Source: a virus
Reading direction: 5' to 3' (one strand)
IMG/VR virus record: IMGVR_UViG_3300030233_000116
Coordinates: 1 to 59,697 of that record
DNA: 59,697 nt
Part shown: positions 28,801 to 33,785 of the stretch, piece after piece
Layout: each line of letters begins with the position of its first letter
Position numbering within the stretch: the stretch's first letter is position 1
Made by a program: the position numbers and the translations under genes
The notes under the pieces: generated by a model
Database searches by the model: none
The model's input: the letters and a program-made list of their open reading frames with translations, nothing else
What the model was told of the DNA's origin: nothing

Positions 28801-31800
28801 CGGGTGACCTGCTGGCGTGCGGTCTCCTCGTCCTTTGCGCGGACCTGCACCGGCTCGCGTCCGTCGACATCGACCTCGAACAGCGCCAGATTTTCCGATC
28901 CTGGCGCTGGGGGAGGGGAATCAACTTCCGTTGATGCTTCTTCAACGAAAGTTGATGGGTCGGGCCGCAAAGGAATCCGAAGCGCCTTCTCGCGCGCTTC
29001 GCTCTCACTCATGCGAATGAGGCGACCGGAAGCTGGAGCGATCTCGCGCAACCGGTCGAGCTGGCCCTCGGTGAGAATCGTCATGCCCTCGACCACTTCC
29101 ATGCGCGGTGTGCCATCGGGTAATGGCGCCGATACCGCCGCGCGCTCCCGGGCATCCAGTCGCTCCAATGGAGTGCCGGCAAGAATCTTCAGTGCCCCCC
29201 TGGCCGCCAATCGATCGGCCTCGGCCTGCGCGGGGTCCATCTCAGGTGGTGGCGCCCATTTTGCCGCTTGGGCGTTGGCAGCCGCCACGAATTCGGGTGG
29301 CGCCGAGGATACCGGACGACCACCCTTTGCTTGAATCTGCTGGTCCAAAGCAACCGCCGCGCCATCCAAGCGAGCCAGTGTTGCATCCTCCATCCCGCGT
29401 TCCGCGGCCTGCTCCTGCATCCGGGAGATTTCCGATCGTTTCGCCATCAAGGCATCGACCGAATCGTCTGGAGCGATTCGCATGGACTCAATTCGACCGC
29501 GAAGGCTTTGATTCTGGTAGCCTTCGACGCCACCCTGCGCCCCTCCGACAACGCCCCCAGCCAAACCACCCAAGGCAGCGGATTGCGCCAACCGCTCCCA
29601 CGCCCCCTCGAACGCCGCCGCCTGATCTCGGAATCCGGCCTCCAGAAGCATGGAAGTTAATTCCTGACCCATTTCCGGCAACGCTTCGCTCCCGGCCCCC
29701 AAGGAAGCACGTCGCACGAACTGCGAAAGCACTCCGCGCCCACCAGGATTGCGCGTCAAAAATTGACCACCCGGAATTTTGTCCATCGCCCCGCCAATGA
29801 CCCCCATCAGCACGCCCTCGGATGTCGCCAAAGCCTTGGCCTCCAATTCCGACGCACCCGCTTCCCGGTGGTATTCCATGGCGTCATTGTATTGGTTGCC
29901 GGCCATCTTCGAGCCGGTCAACGCCATGAAGGTGACCGGAGCGGCCGGGCCGGTCAGTGACGCCAAGCCAAGGTCGATTCCCATCTCGATCATGACCGGA
30001 GCACCCTCAGCCAACAACCAACGAGTCAGGCGACCCGCATCCCAGGAATCGGCATCGGTAAGCTTGAAATTCTGCAATTCCGCGCTGGCTTGATTCCCGG
30101 CCTGCAGGTCGTTCGCCATCTGGCGCACCGCCTGATTCTGCGCCTCCGCTGATGTCCGCCCAAAAATGATGCGTTCGCCGAAATTTTGCGCCCATTGCCC
30201 GGGGTTCAAATTCGACGCCATCTCATTGGCGCCAGCCACACCGCTGGCAATCCGAGGCAGCATCCGGCCAAACACGGAGCGATCCACTTCCTCCCACAGT
30301 CCAATGTTCTCGTTTTTCTCCCGCCATTTCTGAAGCTTGCCATCCTTCCATGCCCGCTCCATCTCAAGGAATGTCTCGCGTTGCGCCTTCGGTAGCTGCC
30401 GCAGCACCTCCCGCCGCTCATCGCCTTTGAGTTCGTAATTCAGGAGTCGTGCCCGGTCCTGCAGCCCCGAGAACTCCTCATTCACCTCCGCCTGGCGTTG
30501 CTCGATCTCTTTCTGCAGCGCCGACTGAGCAGCCATGCGCGCCTCAAGATCCTCGATCGCCTCGATCTCCGCCATGCGCGCCTCAGCATCCGCATCAATC
30601 GCGTCCAGCTTCTCCGCAATCGGTCGGGTCGCCTCATTACCCCGCAACTCCTCCCGAGCCTGCTTCGCCCGCTCTTCGGCCAGGCGTCGACTTTCTTCCG
30701 CTACGGCATTTGCCTGAGCCTGCCCCTGGTCAAACGCCGCCGCGCGTTCCCGTAATGCCTCGACCTCAGCATTGTGGTTCGCCCGCTCCTCCGCGGTCAT
30801 CCCCTGTGTGGCCCGCTCGGCCAATCGCGCGGCCTCGGCCTCGATGGCTTCCACCTCGGCGACCGTCTGTTGCGCGTTCTCGACCTGGCGCTGACTCTGC
30901 TCCTCTGGAGATTCCTCCAATCGAGCCTGAGCCTGCTCCGCGATCCGCCGTCGCATATACCCGCCGGGCCCCTCCTTCTCCAGAGCAAGCAACTCCTGCT
31001 CGAGCCGGTAATCTTCTTCTTCCAACGCCCGTCGCGCTTCATCCCCTGCAAATCGCGCATCGATCTCTTCCAGCCGCGCCTTGCGGATCCTCTCATCCTC
31101 CTGCCATGCAGCCATGGCCGCCGCGTCTTCCTGCGGCTTCGAACCACCGAACAATCCGCGTTTCGGCTCAGGCTTAGGCTTCGGGGTCGCCCAATTTTCC
31201 CGCTCCATGGTCAGCTCTTCGCGTTCCTGGTCAGAAAGCACCTTCGGAGCGTCGGGTGCGCCTTTCGCCACCCTAATCTCCTTACGCCGCATCTCGCGAT
31301 CCCGCTTCTCGCGTGCATGCAGGAACTTCGCGCTCGCAATCCGACGCTGCGGATTGCCGGAGGTCAATGCGACTTCCGGATCAATGACTTCCCATTCCGA
31401 ATTCTTGTTCTGTTTATAAAGATTGCGGTCGTTCGGGTCGTTCGGGTTCGGCCCAATCTTCGCGTTGCGATCGGGATCCACCCGTTTCACATCACCGGTG
31501 GCCGTGCGATCCATCCGGAACGCCCCTTTTTCGTCCCATTTCAGTTCACCCTTGCGCTCTTCGTACAAAGGATTCCCCTCGACATCCCGCTCGATCAGGA
31601 TGTTCCCCAAAGCATCTTTCCGATACCGCACCCCTTGTTCCTGTAGCCCGGCCTCGTGTTGCGCCTTCTCAAGCTTCGCGCGCTCCGCTTCGTATCGCTG
31701 GGATTCCCGCTGAAATTGCTCCTGTTGCCGCTGGACGCCTTCGTTGATGTCCTGCTTGGCCTCCATGAAGCGTCCGGCATCCTGCTGGATGGCCTGCAGC

Positions 31801-32012
31801 CGATCTTTCCGGTTTCGAGCCGTCAGAAGCCCGGATTGCATCATGACAGCCCGATTTGCCTCGGACTGCTGCTGTTCCCGCACCTGATTCCAATCCGGTT
31901 CCGCCGGGCGTTCCGGCATCTCAATGTCGGCAACGAAATCCCGCGGCTCTTCAGGAGCAGGGGAAACCGGCACGCCTTGCGCCGGGCGCACCCCGTGTGC
32001 TTGGCGCTTCAT
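13827..32012 (-). CDS. giant polyvalent protein (6061 aa): coiled coil, ParB-like, zeta-like, methylase, SNF2, sigma70, ART, C-terminal LPD38-like
   Basis: One uninterrupted frame. About residues 1-560: charged coiled coils. About 660-830: Gly/Ala-rich hydrophobic stretches (VMIEMGIDLGLASLTG, GGLAGGVVGGAQGG), as in injected virion proteins. Near 1237: EEIAHAAEQV, perhaps a degenerate zincin. About 1470-1870: DdrB/ParB-like (IRSGHGREAALGVIY). About 1925-2130: zeta-toxin kinase (GGGGGAGKTTT). About 2400-2600: N6-adenine methylase (LEPAGGVGHF, NVPFG). About 3150-3720: SNF2 helicase (GVGSGKT, DEAHAYKK, EQRDGRIIRQG). About 4055-4230: sigma70 regions 2 and 4. About 4780-5015: ADP-ribosyltransferase-like (YHGTLNGGF). 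About 5480-6061: LPD38-like (NGILSGPQTHIVNIAGN). This is the polyvalent-protein architecture described for phages and conjugative elements, thought to be injected with DNA. The gene lies between terminase and portal, fitting a virion protein. GAR-type motifs recur at domain borders. The start at 32012 overlaps the preceding stop (ATGA). A tRNA and micro-ORF lie inside residues 1408-1460. Confidence 0.9.
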   Translation of the reverse strand: MKRQAHGVRPAQGVPVSPAPEEPRDFVADIEMPERPAEPDWNQVREQQQSEANRAVMMQSGLLTARNRKDRLQAIQQDAGRFMEAKQDINEGVQRQQEQFQRESQRYEAERAKLEKAQHEAGLQEQGVRYRKDALGNILIERDVEGNPLYEERKGELKWDEKGAFRMDRTATGDVKRVDPDRNAKIGPNPNDPNDRNLYKQNKNSEWEVIDPEVALTSGNPQRRIASAKFLHAREKRDREMRRKEIRVAKGAPDAPKVLSDQEREELTMERENWATPKPKPEPKRGLFGGSKPQEDAAAMAAWQEDERIRKARLEEIDARFAGDEARRALEEEDYRLEQELLALEKEGPGGYMRRRIAEQAQARLEESPEEQSQRQVENAQQTVAEVEAIEAEAARLAERATQGMTAEERANHNAEVEALRERAAAFDQGQAQANAVAEESRRLAEERAKQAREELRGNEATRPIAEKLDAIDADAEARMAEIEAIEDLEARMAAQSALQKEIEQRQAEVNEEFSGLQDRARLLNYELKGDERREVLRQLPKAQRETFLEMERAWKDGKLQKWREKNENIGLWEEVDRSVFGRMLPRIASGVAGANEMASNLNPGQWAQNFGERIIFGRTSAEAQNQAVRQMANDLQAGNQASAELQNFKLTDADSWDAGRLTRWLLAEGAPVMIEMGIDLGLASLTGPAAPVTFMALTGSKMAGNQYNDAMEYHREAGASELEAKALATSEGVLMGVIGGAMDKIPGGQFLTRNPGGRGVLSQFVRRASLGAGSEALPEMGQELTSMLLEAGFRDQAAAFEGAWERLAQSAALGGLAGGVVGGAQGGVEGYQNQSLRGRIESMRIAPDDSVDALMAKRSEISRMQEQAAERGMEDATLARLDGAAVALDQQIQAKGGRPVSSAPPEFVAAANAQAAKWAPPPEMDPAQAEADRLAARGALKILAGTPLERLDARERAAVSAPLPDGTPRMEVVEGMTILTEGQLDRLREIAPASGRLIRMSESEAREKALRIPLRPDPSTFVEEASTEVDSPPPAPGSENLALFEVDVDGREPVQVRAKDEETARQQVTRQNIGMVRGVYRMAEDAYGDADGSQSNERGEAASAPGSVASGAGASQSDPGSRADSGSVAAGSATDGTATFRRGRSGADIRTPAGRLSRVTEAVADINSRNRLSAGVQVVEGPVPGGAGNAMGVAFGEDGPRIHVDEGQIDRQRGIVAQALGEDAADQWFEGVVSEEIAHAAEQVAFREEWESGGREGSFEDFVAGKRAKESGGIRQAINGANGAKVSRALVNSAASYFAGDRLQADIDAAIEAIPGETMQEKALALLDMAARGDLQVNNVRMPLENLLGEFKRQLVQARADGEITETGFRRIIEAINRWIESVIASLRAAGDVPEIQAMIARMEEILTQDGGEVTTSGPYPEDSGSNPDPATTQKGGESNERQRSQKEGMRRETEVSEQRGAEDSAPAFQPLGTVAKDGTYWSENSARTKKVKLRLKPIDLATVKNSKGTKYQPRERDRVQSRAQILDLAQRWKPEKSIPATSIEHGPIVVTSEGGKDVIRSGHGREAALGVIYGAAGTPAARSAQRSFVARYLRHLGMEDAAQQAEAMEMPALGAEIVDFGDYASEPDPLLAYVRDANPDEMSRPEEAIKRAGVLRQNPGVLAAIEFDEDGNFLEDGPSGEAILEVIDSMGLRNRLTRDGSATPDLYEDVRRAMLAYVLGADTAEGRQAGRGITLTQLIEDAQDSGLVNFTKGLVRQSGLLAQIRETQPDFIDSAIAPAVSQYVRWKRDGGKGSFQEFIGQQDLFEGEVPEMVERIGRALGSVNGVRALEGLLRSVVEDSQYAGALFTRAVHTLATRRLAGPVDPRIREAFPESEGWEFENGLPVPPRTLQDGAPLLQETLDLNEAEVDAEHPLVAAGLLPEGKVSRNEFREAVIQYFISRGKPVPEGQKPVVLAMGGGGGAGKTTTLKARIKAGKTPFKQQPVEINADEIKELIPEYDRIVQAGDSRAAAVVHEESSWIAKKLELKLVDKNRRERYNIIFDGTMANFEKSASKIKQWQNAGFAVEFLGVTIDPAESITRAVLRAKGKGRWVPYEALFTAHSSFNAGAKNLLALADTGALYDNTEGPKLVAQKDGESVDVKDRATYNLVDERAKQPEKPRELLGTPENRPGRGSGGRAGDRETAVRKPESPRGGSRSRGTGQVQSLGARRLDPNTPDMFDWVETLPPAVKASKPKVRAKIKQELRKAPAAVQEDLFTFATAESNIKSNEEGQNANAKTGRVLPNTIPGGQREGVEKDGERGDSAPPQGTGRPDRSAELKPADRNHRIPAGVQIAPRGNAAKLDANIEAIELLRRLESENRNPGPAEKDILARYTGWGWAGEYFNEKKPAYAKQNARLRELLSEEEYESAAASTLNAHFTDPRVIDGVWSIAERLGFRGGDVLEPAGGVGHFFGRMPESIAEQSALTGVELDNLSGRIFAKLYPQAEVQVTGFERAAIPPASMDLVVSNVPFGDYRVPGAKDYPDLLIHDYFFARGLDMTRPGGLVIFITSDGTMDKSDAKVRRLLAEKADLVGAVRLPNNAFAANAGTEVTTDIIVMRKKDGKPFEGASWISRDKVGEAEVEGQMADIFVNEYYAANPEMALGRHSLEGTMYSAGDYALVAKPGQDTGAELTAVVERFPKDIFKRGDARPVQRSQVAASGDKPGSYVQKDGQFFQVVEGRLEPASWLTQKNYGDKHTEPITDKERRDREVIADDWMMVRDAARELIAGEVDQDISIADLDAMRRRLNAAYDRFIARNGTLTKKYRHLEKAAFLEDDPEYPLLQSLEEEFDRYDQRTKKVKKAWRKADIFSKRVREPVSKPEKAENINDAINILMAFEGSVDADSVANMLGISKREAEDRIVETGRAYLDPATGRLEIAERYLSSNVRKRLRAARAAAETDSRYRANIAALEGVIPPTVPLKDIYFSLASRWIPERVLSAFATDLLGSKTKVSYVAAANTHVVTVSNPLASGNSVDWKSGKLSGAELLTHALKGTSPQITTTVSLGGGKTKTETDFPATQAAKAKMADMERRFESWIKTTAVQVEGVSVQEVVEQEYNDVMNSVVAPVYSGDYLVRDGDQSRHNIPGLSNVVWMNGHRRSAIARILQEGKAVMAHGVGSGKTFSQIVAAMEMKRLGLARKPMIVVQKATIGQFAASVMQAYPAAKVLVATEKTFNAKSRARFISQIATGDYDMVIVTQPQFDRILPSKETIRRFFSDKLAELSEAINRMRLSEGKDSPTTKQLQKAKKRMEGKLRRMMDGLEKRGDDVIDFESTGVDALFIDEAHAYKKASIITNMQRIKGIPNDESQRAMGLEMKTKYIQDRNNGRNVILATGTPITNSVAEAYIMLKLATPSVLEDFGINTFDEFAHTFGRLNTKLERTWSGAWKRVSRFNRFTNGAELVAMIRSGFDVKMGNEELGLKVPKMRNSDGRNLPDLQVVPQTPAVSRINDWIMEIGAEFERVMKSGSSDEKEAARAVPIVTMQVGMAASVDPRLVRQDALDEPGSKVNRAVEEIAKIHQENEYRRGAQVVFLDRFRPINTNTLDAFVGGSLSIEEEADGETDPDKQEKEGPDEDAEFSGGGFNLYRDIRDKLIKRGIPENQIAIIHEHNTDKRREALFEKVNSGEVRVILGSTEKLGVGVNMQERLVAAHHLDPPRSMTPAMLEQRDGRIIRQGNIFTRAKLKDGSANPDYDSDFAVRNIRYGVESTMDVAIYDMMAAKQAFVHQVLKGNVSGREFDDAASEVVMNMRQQVAQLSGDTRVLRLADLEGEIAELDGERRGFLNEVAESRKRLWYLESSIRSDTALAKQYEAISDKMSAQFEGDSVTYDFGENGVFTDRKEAVEALGNIMDQLRKKAVQIANADNTAEISFRINEVPVTLVARGALASFEELRVTFEAEIKTPSGEMWDNGSPKTAEGLLNSVVRSARAGEAKVNSIRARIEKQQEQITPLQQASEQQWPKEEEYAAKQAEFLQLERDLQGPEETAGAEEQAMGARTIDPDQLTLDLSDRTAEVQNLVTDNLRLAGWWANRYRNLGEYDDILQSARLALVKAAEGYNPESGPFAAYANRTISNALNSEYRRQSRRPRMSASLDEPITDDGETLAEVIGEDENVRETAAQGDIRGILRAAVQKLPDRPRAMVENLLSGKTAAETARELEVSPQYVSKILSNALGVLRSRLEGQGIDARAALGARAISPELSQETEDVLWRRIGEIEDLQGDSRRRAFAINDRLGDEASMDARPLPELDWRQYVDDVPDAWPEWANPETTIDDLSGEERERVREAALEEIRASEREWEGKRRSALEDLRALADEVAPISGALGARSIEMEIEAAMEGKSMFGAMAALIENANLSKDQKSRYRSIKRILDSDIQDPDDWPKSTQGHAIWKQVEKALDSKEFAEVGGLSLTEIEENQPDSNLNADQTKAWNEVRAQVMRMYEAFYGDLKSARKNLQALAAEVMTRPEERMEAEDKRLKGEFLRGLRDGGFSEADTLAIGSRSISPQYGAFDAATAAKNKEVFRERFEAMKPTVGIGKLVAGWQSPDGRFVDTGEHHHFFSDGYGLILGNPGALGYVRIAKDYKDGKTVYYQGAPNRTQLKALKDAAIEEGLEIEHDRTPLATRKIEASPKAIQDEILAVAEGDTGSGDDVIELLHPDNYSLKELRKIQRENESDIEMMQEELDEYNALSKEDQELYEPNTDFESIDNIRQQNREIDKVIEMRAKYTPKSIDNAVDDYIEKHWIGTRTITDEDAEYLAAVERGDMETAQRMVDEAARAAGYTIKGYHGTLNGGFKRFNLNLLSDDAEKGVVWFADTREGAERFLQRYRGKPKDFNDTLALYDPVTQTRIERGSTPQVIDAWIRPGKVFDQTNLTEEDIRWLTNRTIMGLPITRETIERYAGSVDGQLLKMLLGQDFASLQDDYQTFKFNLAYGTEQVGHEIGITDPNAVKSADPVTYDDKGNVIPLSQRFNPQSDSILYARTLTPEGDKALERIMAAISEPEVNAMVEKAKGETSGQRTVGNPDRGFSALGPEVMGVDEVYGSKLVREKEADWNEAGRRMAAENPGGVIEMALERGMAGGTLNPEETKAVQVVVAEEMSKPLTPERRRILTGLVWAYRQTGTEAGRQLASRKDPFMSPAERHREFLAKAIFTPPSKVRKQIEKADQAEKQRLLDAESARIKAIEKALNAMGITFDMIFGGEVELILKGSAIVKNILSGFTSQDSKIVRALQGGAKSFEVIGKEMGATAKEVEAVRDRYADAVNTRYRDTVRKLLERGVSPGEVAKYIDQTGVALGAAALGNREVSDADVDAAMAQVLEAMGIAPKTEQGKRKTVRRRVPKRRPLLQVPQTPVSDAPVGPTPGAYPEDQTRLELNEDQAARNRTRMPRSDAPAAPEAGPQQKLPLEYENREIMVRFPIDDAQQVVRVARTAQAASGNPFDMAIEYWINGILSGPQTHIVNIAGNFANTAWDMTVQRGMEAVMNLMVKDQKGAQFGEFKHLLAGLRPGLAKGWKMAVKAWDAESDFFESEVLGGQVELFEDFDKAGGVQPAIKGRTGRIVRIPGRLLLFMDSLFKFTIGRMETGAMAFRIGKQKGLEGKKLEEFIADEVNTPGSMSWQYAVDKAVDMTFQTPLKNADEGGNVMEQLARNAQDLRRKAKILSFIIPFVRTPYNIFATGIRKTPLGSIPMTYRLLQAGFFKFRDGKPVLTSHPQLVRDMAEQTIAWVGTLMLLGMAEGDEDDDNKLILISGSRPSNSALADMQARTSGGPYSIRIGGRNGVTVSYGRLEPFATILGTVVDAARMTKSGGGSQEKTSQFFSYMVGQTQDKTFTAGIGGLMETIQNFSDPDRADFAASRFRSSFLSGLVPNIIRQPLRNMDEFQRDYRTAQVYYDMLPIPQFAAPRIDQVTGEPVRKDGNAASRLLIPWTREMEGSEQVDVMLRNWNRENPSLAWAPPRPSNKISRNGEQIELDADEYQELVALSAKYAGIRLRSVLNSLNTRNPTEDDFERVKKAFEQGRALARREMLLRRR
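27607..27633 (-). other. strong hairpin just after nested micro-ORF
   Basis: Minus strand GCGGGG(C)GCGGA-AGAT-TCCGCCCCCGC makes an 11-bp stem with one bulged C, starting 7 bases after the micro-ORF stop. No U-tract follows, so it is not a standard intrinsic terminator; it could be an RNA-processing, pausing or stabilising element. Confidence 0.6.
27641..27691 (-). CDS. 16-residue lysine-rich micro-ORF nested in giant gene
   Basis: ATG 27691 to TAA 27641 encodes MKGKGHKKKGCGGKRK. It is in a different frame from the giant gene. A textbook ribosome site, AAAGGAGGTGA, lies at the right spacing before it and starts only a few bases after the tRNA CCA end. The peptide is strongly basic with one Cys, so it could bind nucleic acid or ribosomes; no family recognised. 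The quality of the ribosome site is the main evidence that it is translated. Confidence 0.55.
   Translation of the reverse strand: MKGKGHKKKGCGGKRK
27697..27709 (-). promoter_or_regulatory. perfect Shine-Dalgarno for nested micro-ORF
   Basis: Minus-strand AGAAAGGAGGTGA is complementary to the 16S 3' end over at least nine bases and sits eight bases from the ATG at 27691. It is among the strongest ribosome sites in the window, surprising inside another gene. It could also pause ribosomes translating the giant protein. Confidence 0.7.
27713..27787 (-). tRNA. tRNA with CAU anticodon, encoded CCA, inside giant gene
   Basis: 75 nt fold fully: acceptor CGCAGGA/TCCTGCC with pairs 2-7 formed and a C1·C72 mismatch, U8, D-stem GTGG/CCAC with GG in the loop, anticodon stem TCAGG/CCTGA with loop CCCATAC, 4-nt variable loop, T-stem TCGGG/CCCGA with loop TTCGAAT, then ACCA. 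An open first pair plus C1 is characteristic of initiator tRNA, so an fMet-like role is possible; tRNA-Ile2 or elongator Met are alternatives. Position 33 is C, not the near-universal U, which is odd and could impair decoding. It lies on the sense strand of the giant gene and is translated as codons 1409-1433. Confidence 0.85.
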
Positions 32013-32662
32013 CCGGTGGGTTTGCGTCGGCGAGGCTTCTTGCCGGCAATCATCTCATCCGGGCGGGTGTCCTGGCCCATGGCAGACATCTTAATCGATT
32101 TTTCCGCAGGTCGACCGTTGATCAACGCGGGTTGCGGCGATCGGAAATTGGTCCCCGCCACCACGCCTTGGCCGGTGCCTCCCCCGTATTTCTCCGGGAT
32201 CGCCATCTGCCGAACCCGCGTGCCGTCATTGCCGGTTCGATCGATCATGCCGGGACCAGGGCCAGCATAAGCAGGAGGAGCAGATGCAGCTTTCGCCGCA
32301 TTCCCCTCAGCCACGATCGAGCGCCGCCTCGCCTCCCGAACCGCCTGATTGTCGGCGAACTGCTGCGCGCTTTGAGCCGCCCGCGTGCTCCGATCCCCAA
32401 ACCGCCGGTCAAACGCAGCGTCGCGTTCCGCCTCGTATTCCTCCCGCGTTTTCGGCCCCTTCGGACGAGTGCTTTGCTTCAGCGCCTCGGCGTAGGCTGT
32501 CTCGAGGTCCGGCCCCTGATAATCCCCACCCCTATTGATGGCCCGCTGCGAACTCGCTTCCGCCGCCTGAGTCACGCTCGCCGCGCGCTCACGCGCCTTG
32601 GCAAAATCATCGTCAAACTCCGAGAAGTCCAACGCCGGCAAAGGAAGTGGAGATCGAGGCAT
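32009..32662 (-). CDS. putative internal virion/ejection protein
   Basis: 217 residues from ATG 32662 (PRSPLPLPALDFSEFDDDFA); a further ATG upstream gives a poor N-terminus. Ala/Arg/Gln-rich and largely helical, ending in basic GKKPRRRKPTG, with a central Pro/Gly linker. Its stop overlaps the giant gene start (ATGA). Composition and coupling to the giant protein suggest a companion internal protein. No recognised family. Confidence 0.65.
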   Translation of the reverse strand: MPRSPLPLPALDFSEFDDDFAKARERAASVTQAAEASSQRAINRGGDYQGPDLETAYAEALKQSTRPKGPKTREEYEAERDAAFDRRFGDRSTRAAQSAQQFADNQAVREARRRSIVAEGNAAKAASAPPAYAGPGPGMIDRTGNDGTRVRQMAIPEKYGGGTGQGVVAGTNFRSPQPALINGRPAEKSIKMSAMGQDTRPDEMIAGKKPRRRKPTG

Positions 32663-32708
32663 GCAACATGCATGCCCGCTTTTCACGGGGTTGTCAACGC
32701 CGCAACGG

Positions 32709-33014
32709 CTACGTCACATGCTCAAAACGCCCATCCTCCATTTCAGAAGCGGGGCGCACCCATGTGGGATGCTTCCCGGATTCAACAGACATGTAGGCGT
32801 AAGCTGGTTTATTGGTCGCCTCAATCCGAAGCTTGTCCCCTAGGTCGCTCACAATCACATAAACGCCCCCGGTTTTCTTGTGGCGCACCAACCGGCCGCG
32901 CAAAAACATTGAGCCAGAAGCGGCAATCTCACATTGCTCACATCTCACATTCCCCACAGACGGCCTACCACAATAAGGGCATCGGTTTGTTCCAAGTCGA
33001 TTCGTCGTATTCAT
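32709..33014 (-). CDS. zinc-ribbon protein
   Basis: 101 residues from ATG 33014, chosen because GAGGAG precedes it at proper spacing; longer starts overlap the upstream gene and lack ribosome sites. CPYC near residue 12 and CEQC near residue 25 form a zinc ribbon, followed by a small beta barrel (GGVYVIVSDLGDKLRIEATN). May bind nucleic acid or protein. Three genes in this stretch carry Cys pairs. Confidence 0.7.
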   Translation of the reverse strand: MNTTNRLGTNRCPYCGRPSVGNVRCEQCEIAASGSMFLRGRLVRHKKTGGVYVIVSDLGDKLRIEATNKPAYAYMSVESGKHPTWVRPASEMEDGRFEHVT

Positions 33015-33036
33015 CTTTCTCCTCGCTCGATCTGTC

Positions 33037-33252
33037 TCACCCGTCTCGCCACTCATCTCCATCGTTATCGTTATCTTCATCGTCGAATGCTCGTATTTGC
33101 CGATCATATACCTCCATCACTTTGAGTTGCAGCACTCCAACGATGGTCGCGGCGCTGACATCATACTCGCATGACCATTGTCGAAGCAGTTCCTCAAGCT
33201 GTTCGTGCATTTGTTGCACATTATCGCTTTCTGGCGGCGTTCGCTCACTCAT
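33037..33252 (-). CDS. small acidic hypothetical protein
   Basis: 71 residues, ATG 33252. Helical (QQMHEQLEELLRQWSCEYDV) with an acidic tail of D, E and N. It follows the preceding gene by only two bases. No family recognised. Confidence 0.65.
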   Translation of the reverse strand: MSERTPPESDNVQQMHEQLEELLRQWSCEYDVSAATIVGVLQLKVMEVYDRQIRAFDDEDNDNDGDEWRDG

Positions 33253-33254
33253 TC

Positions 33255-33470
33255 TTATTCACCAAAAATATTTCCAAACAATGATTTACCTTTAATCTCC
33301 AAATCCCGCGACGCCCGACCATTCCTCACCCCTTGCTCGTGCGCGAGGTCCCATGTCTGTTCAAACAGTTTTCGCAGGCCAGCCCGCGACATTGTTACAC
33401 TTCCCGTTCCCTCAAACTGAGGGTTTCGCTCCGTGTAAATCTTCCAGAGTTCTTCCTTTTTTATATTCAG
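33255..33470 (-). CDS. conserved phage-type small protein with non-ATG start
   Basis: About 70 residues with no ATG at the expected start. The frame reads IKKEELWKIYTERNPQF, then VTMSRAGLRKLFEQTWDLAH, a pattern I recognise as a small phage family (ERNP…LRKLF..TW). Candidate starts are CTG at 33470 or ATA at 33464. Upstream in the same frame is ATG at 33497 followed by four codons and TGA (33480-33482), so either an unusual start is used, the TGA is a mutation or sequencing error, or it is read through. The end lies 2 bp from the next gene. Confidence 0.65.
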   Translation of the reverse strand: MNIKKEELWKIYTERNPQFEGTGSVTMSRAGLRKLFEQTWDLAHEQGVRNGRASRDLEIKGKSLFGNIFGE

Positions 33471-33506
33471 CTTCCACGATCAATCGATGGTTTTCATTCT
33501 TTCAGG

Positions 33507-33767
33507 TTATCTCTGATATTTCTCACACGCATCGAAGCCGTCCTGCATCGAGGCAAAGAAGCCGTGCGCCCAATGGTCAATAAACCCGCAACAGGTGCAT
33601 TTCGTATCGGCTTCATAGATGATATGTTCCTCTTCATCGATCTCTGTTAGTTCATTCAGGCTCCCACAGTTGTTGCACGTTTCTTTTCGATGGTAATCAA
33701 TCACCTTTCGAAAGGGGCTGACAAATCGCTGGACATCAACGCCAGATCCTATTGAGTCTGTATTCAT
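33507..33767 (-). CDS. double CxxC zinc-ribbon protein
   Basis: 86 residues. ETCNNCGSLNELTEIDEEEH and TKCTCCGFIDHWAHGFF supply two Cys pairs that would bind one zinc. Common style of phage accessory protein; function unknown. Precedes the atypically started gene and follows the large terminase at short distance. Confidence 0.75.
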   Translation of the reverse strand: MNTDSIGSGVDVQRFVSPFRKVIDYHRKETCNNCGSLNELTEIDEEEHIIYEADTKCTCCGFIDHWAHGFFASMQDGFDACEKYQR

Positions 33768-33785
33768 TCACACTTCAGTTTTTAT

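Noticed and set aside
33480-33482. Genome-wide recoding of TGA as Trp
   Set aside because: Many genes here end in TGA within ATGA overlaps with functional downstream starts, so TGA is a normal stop. The single in-frame TGA needs a local explanation.
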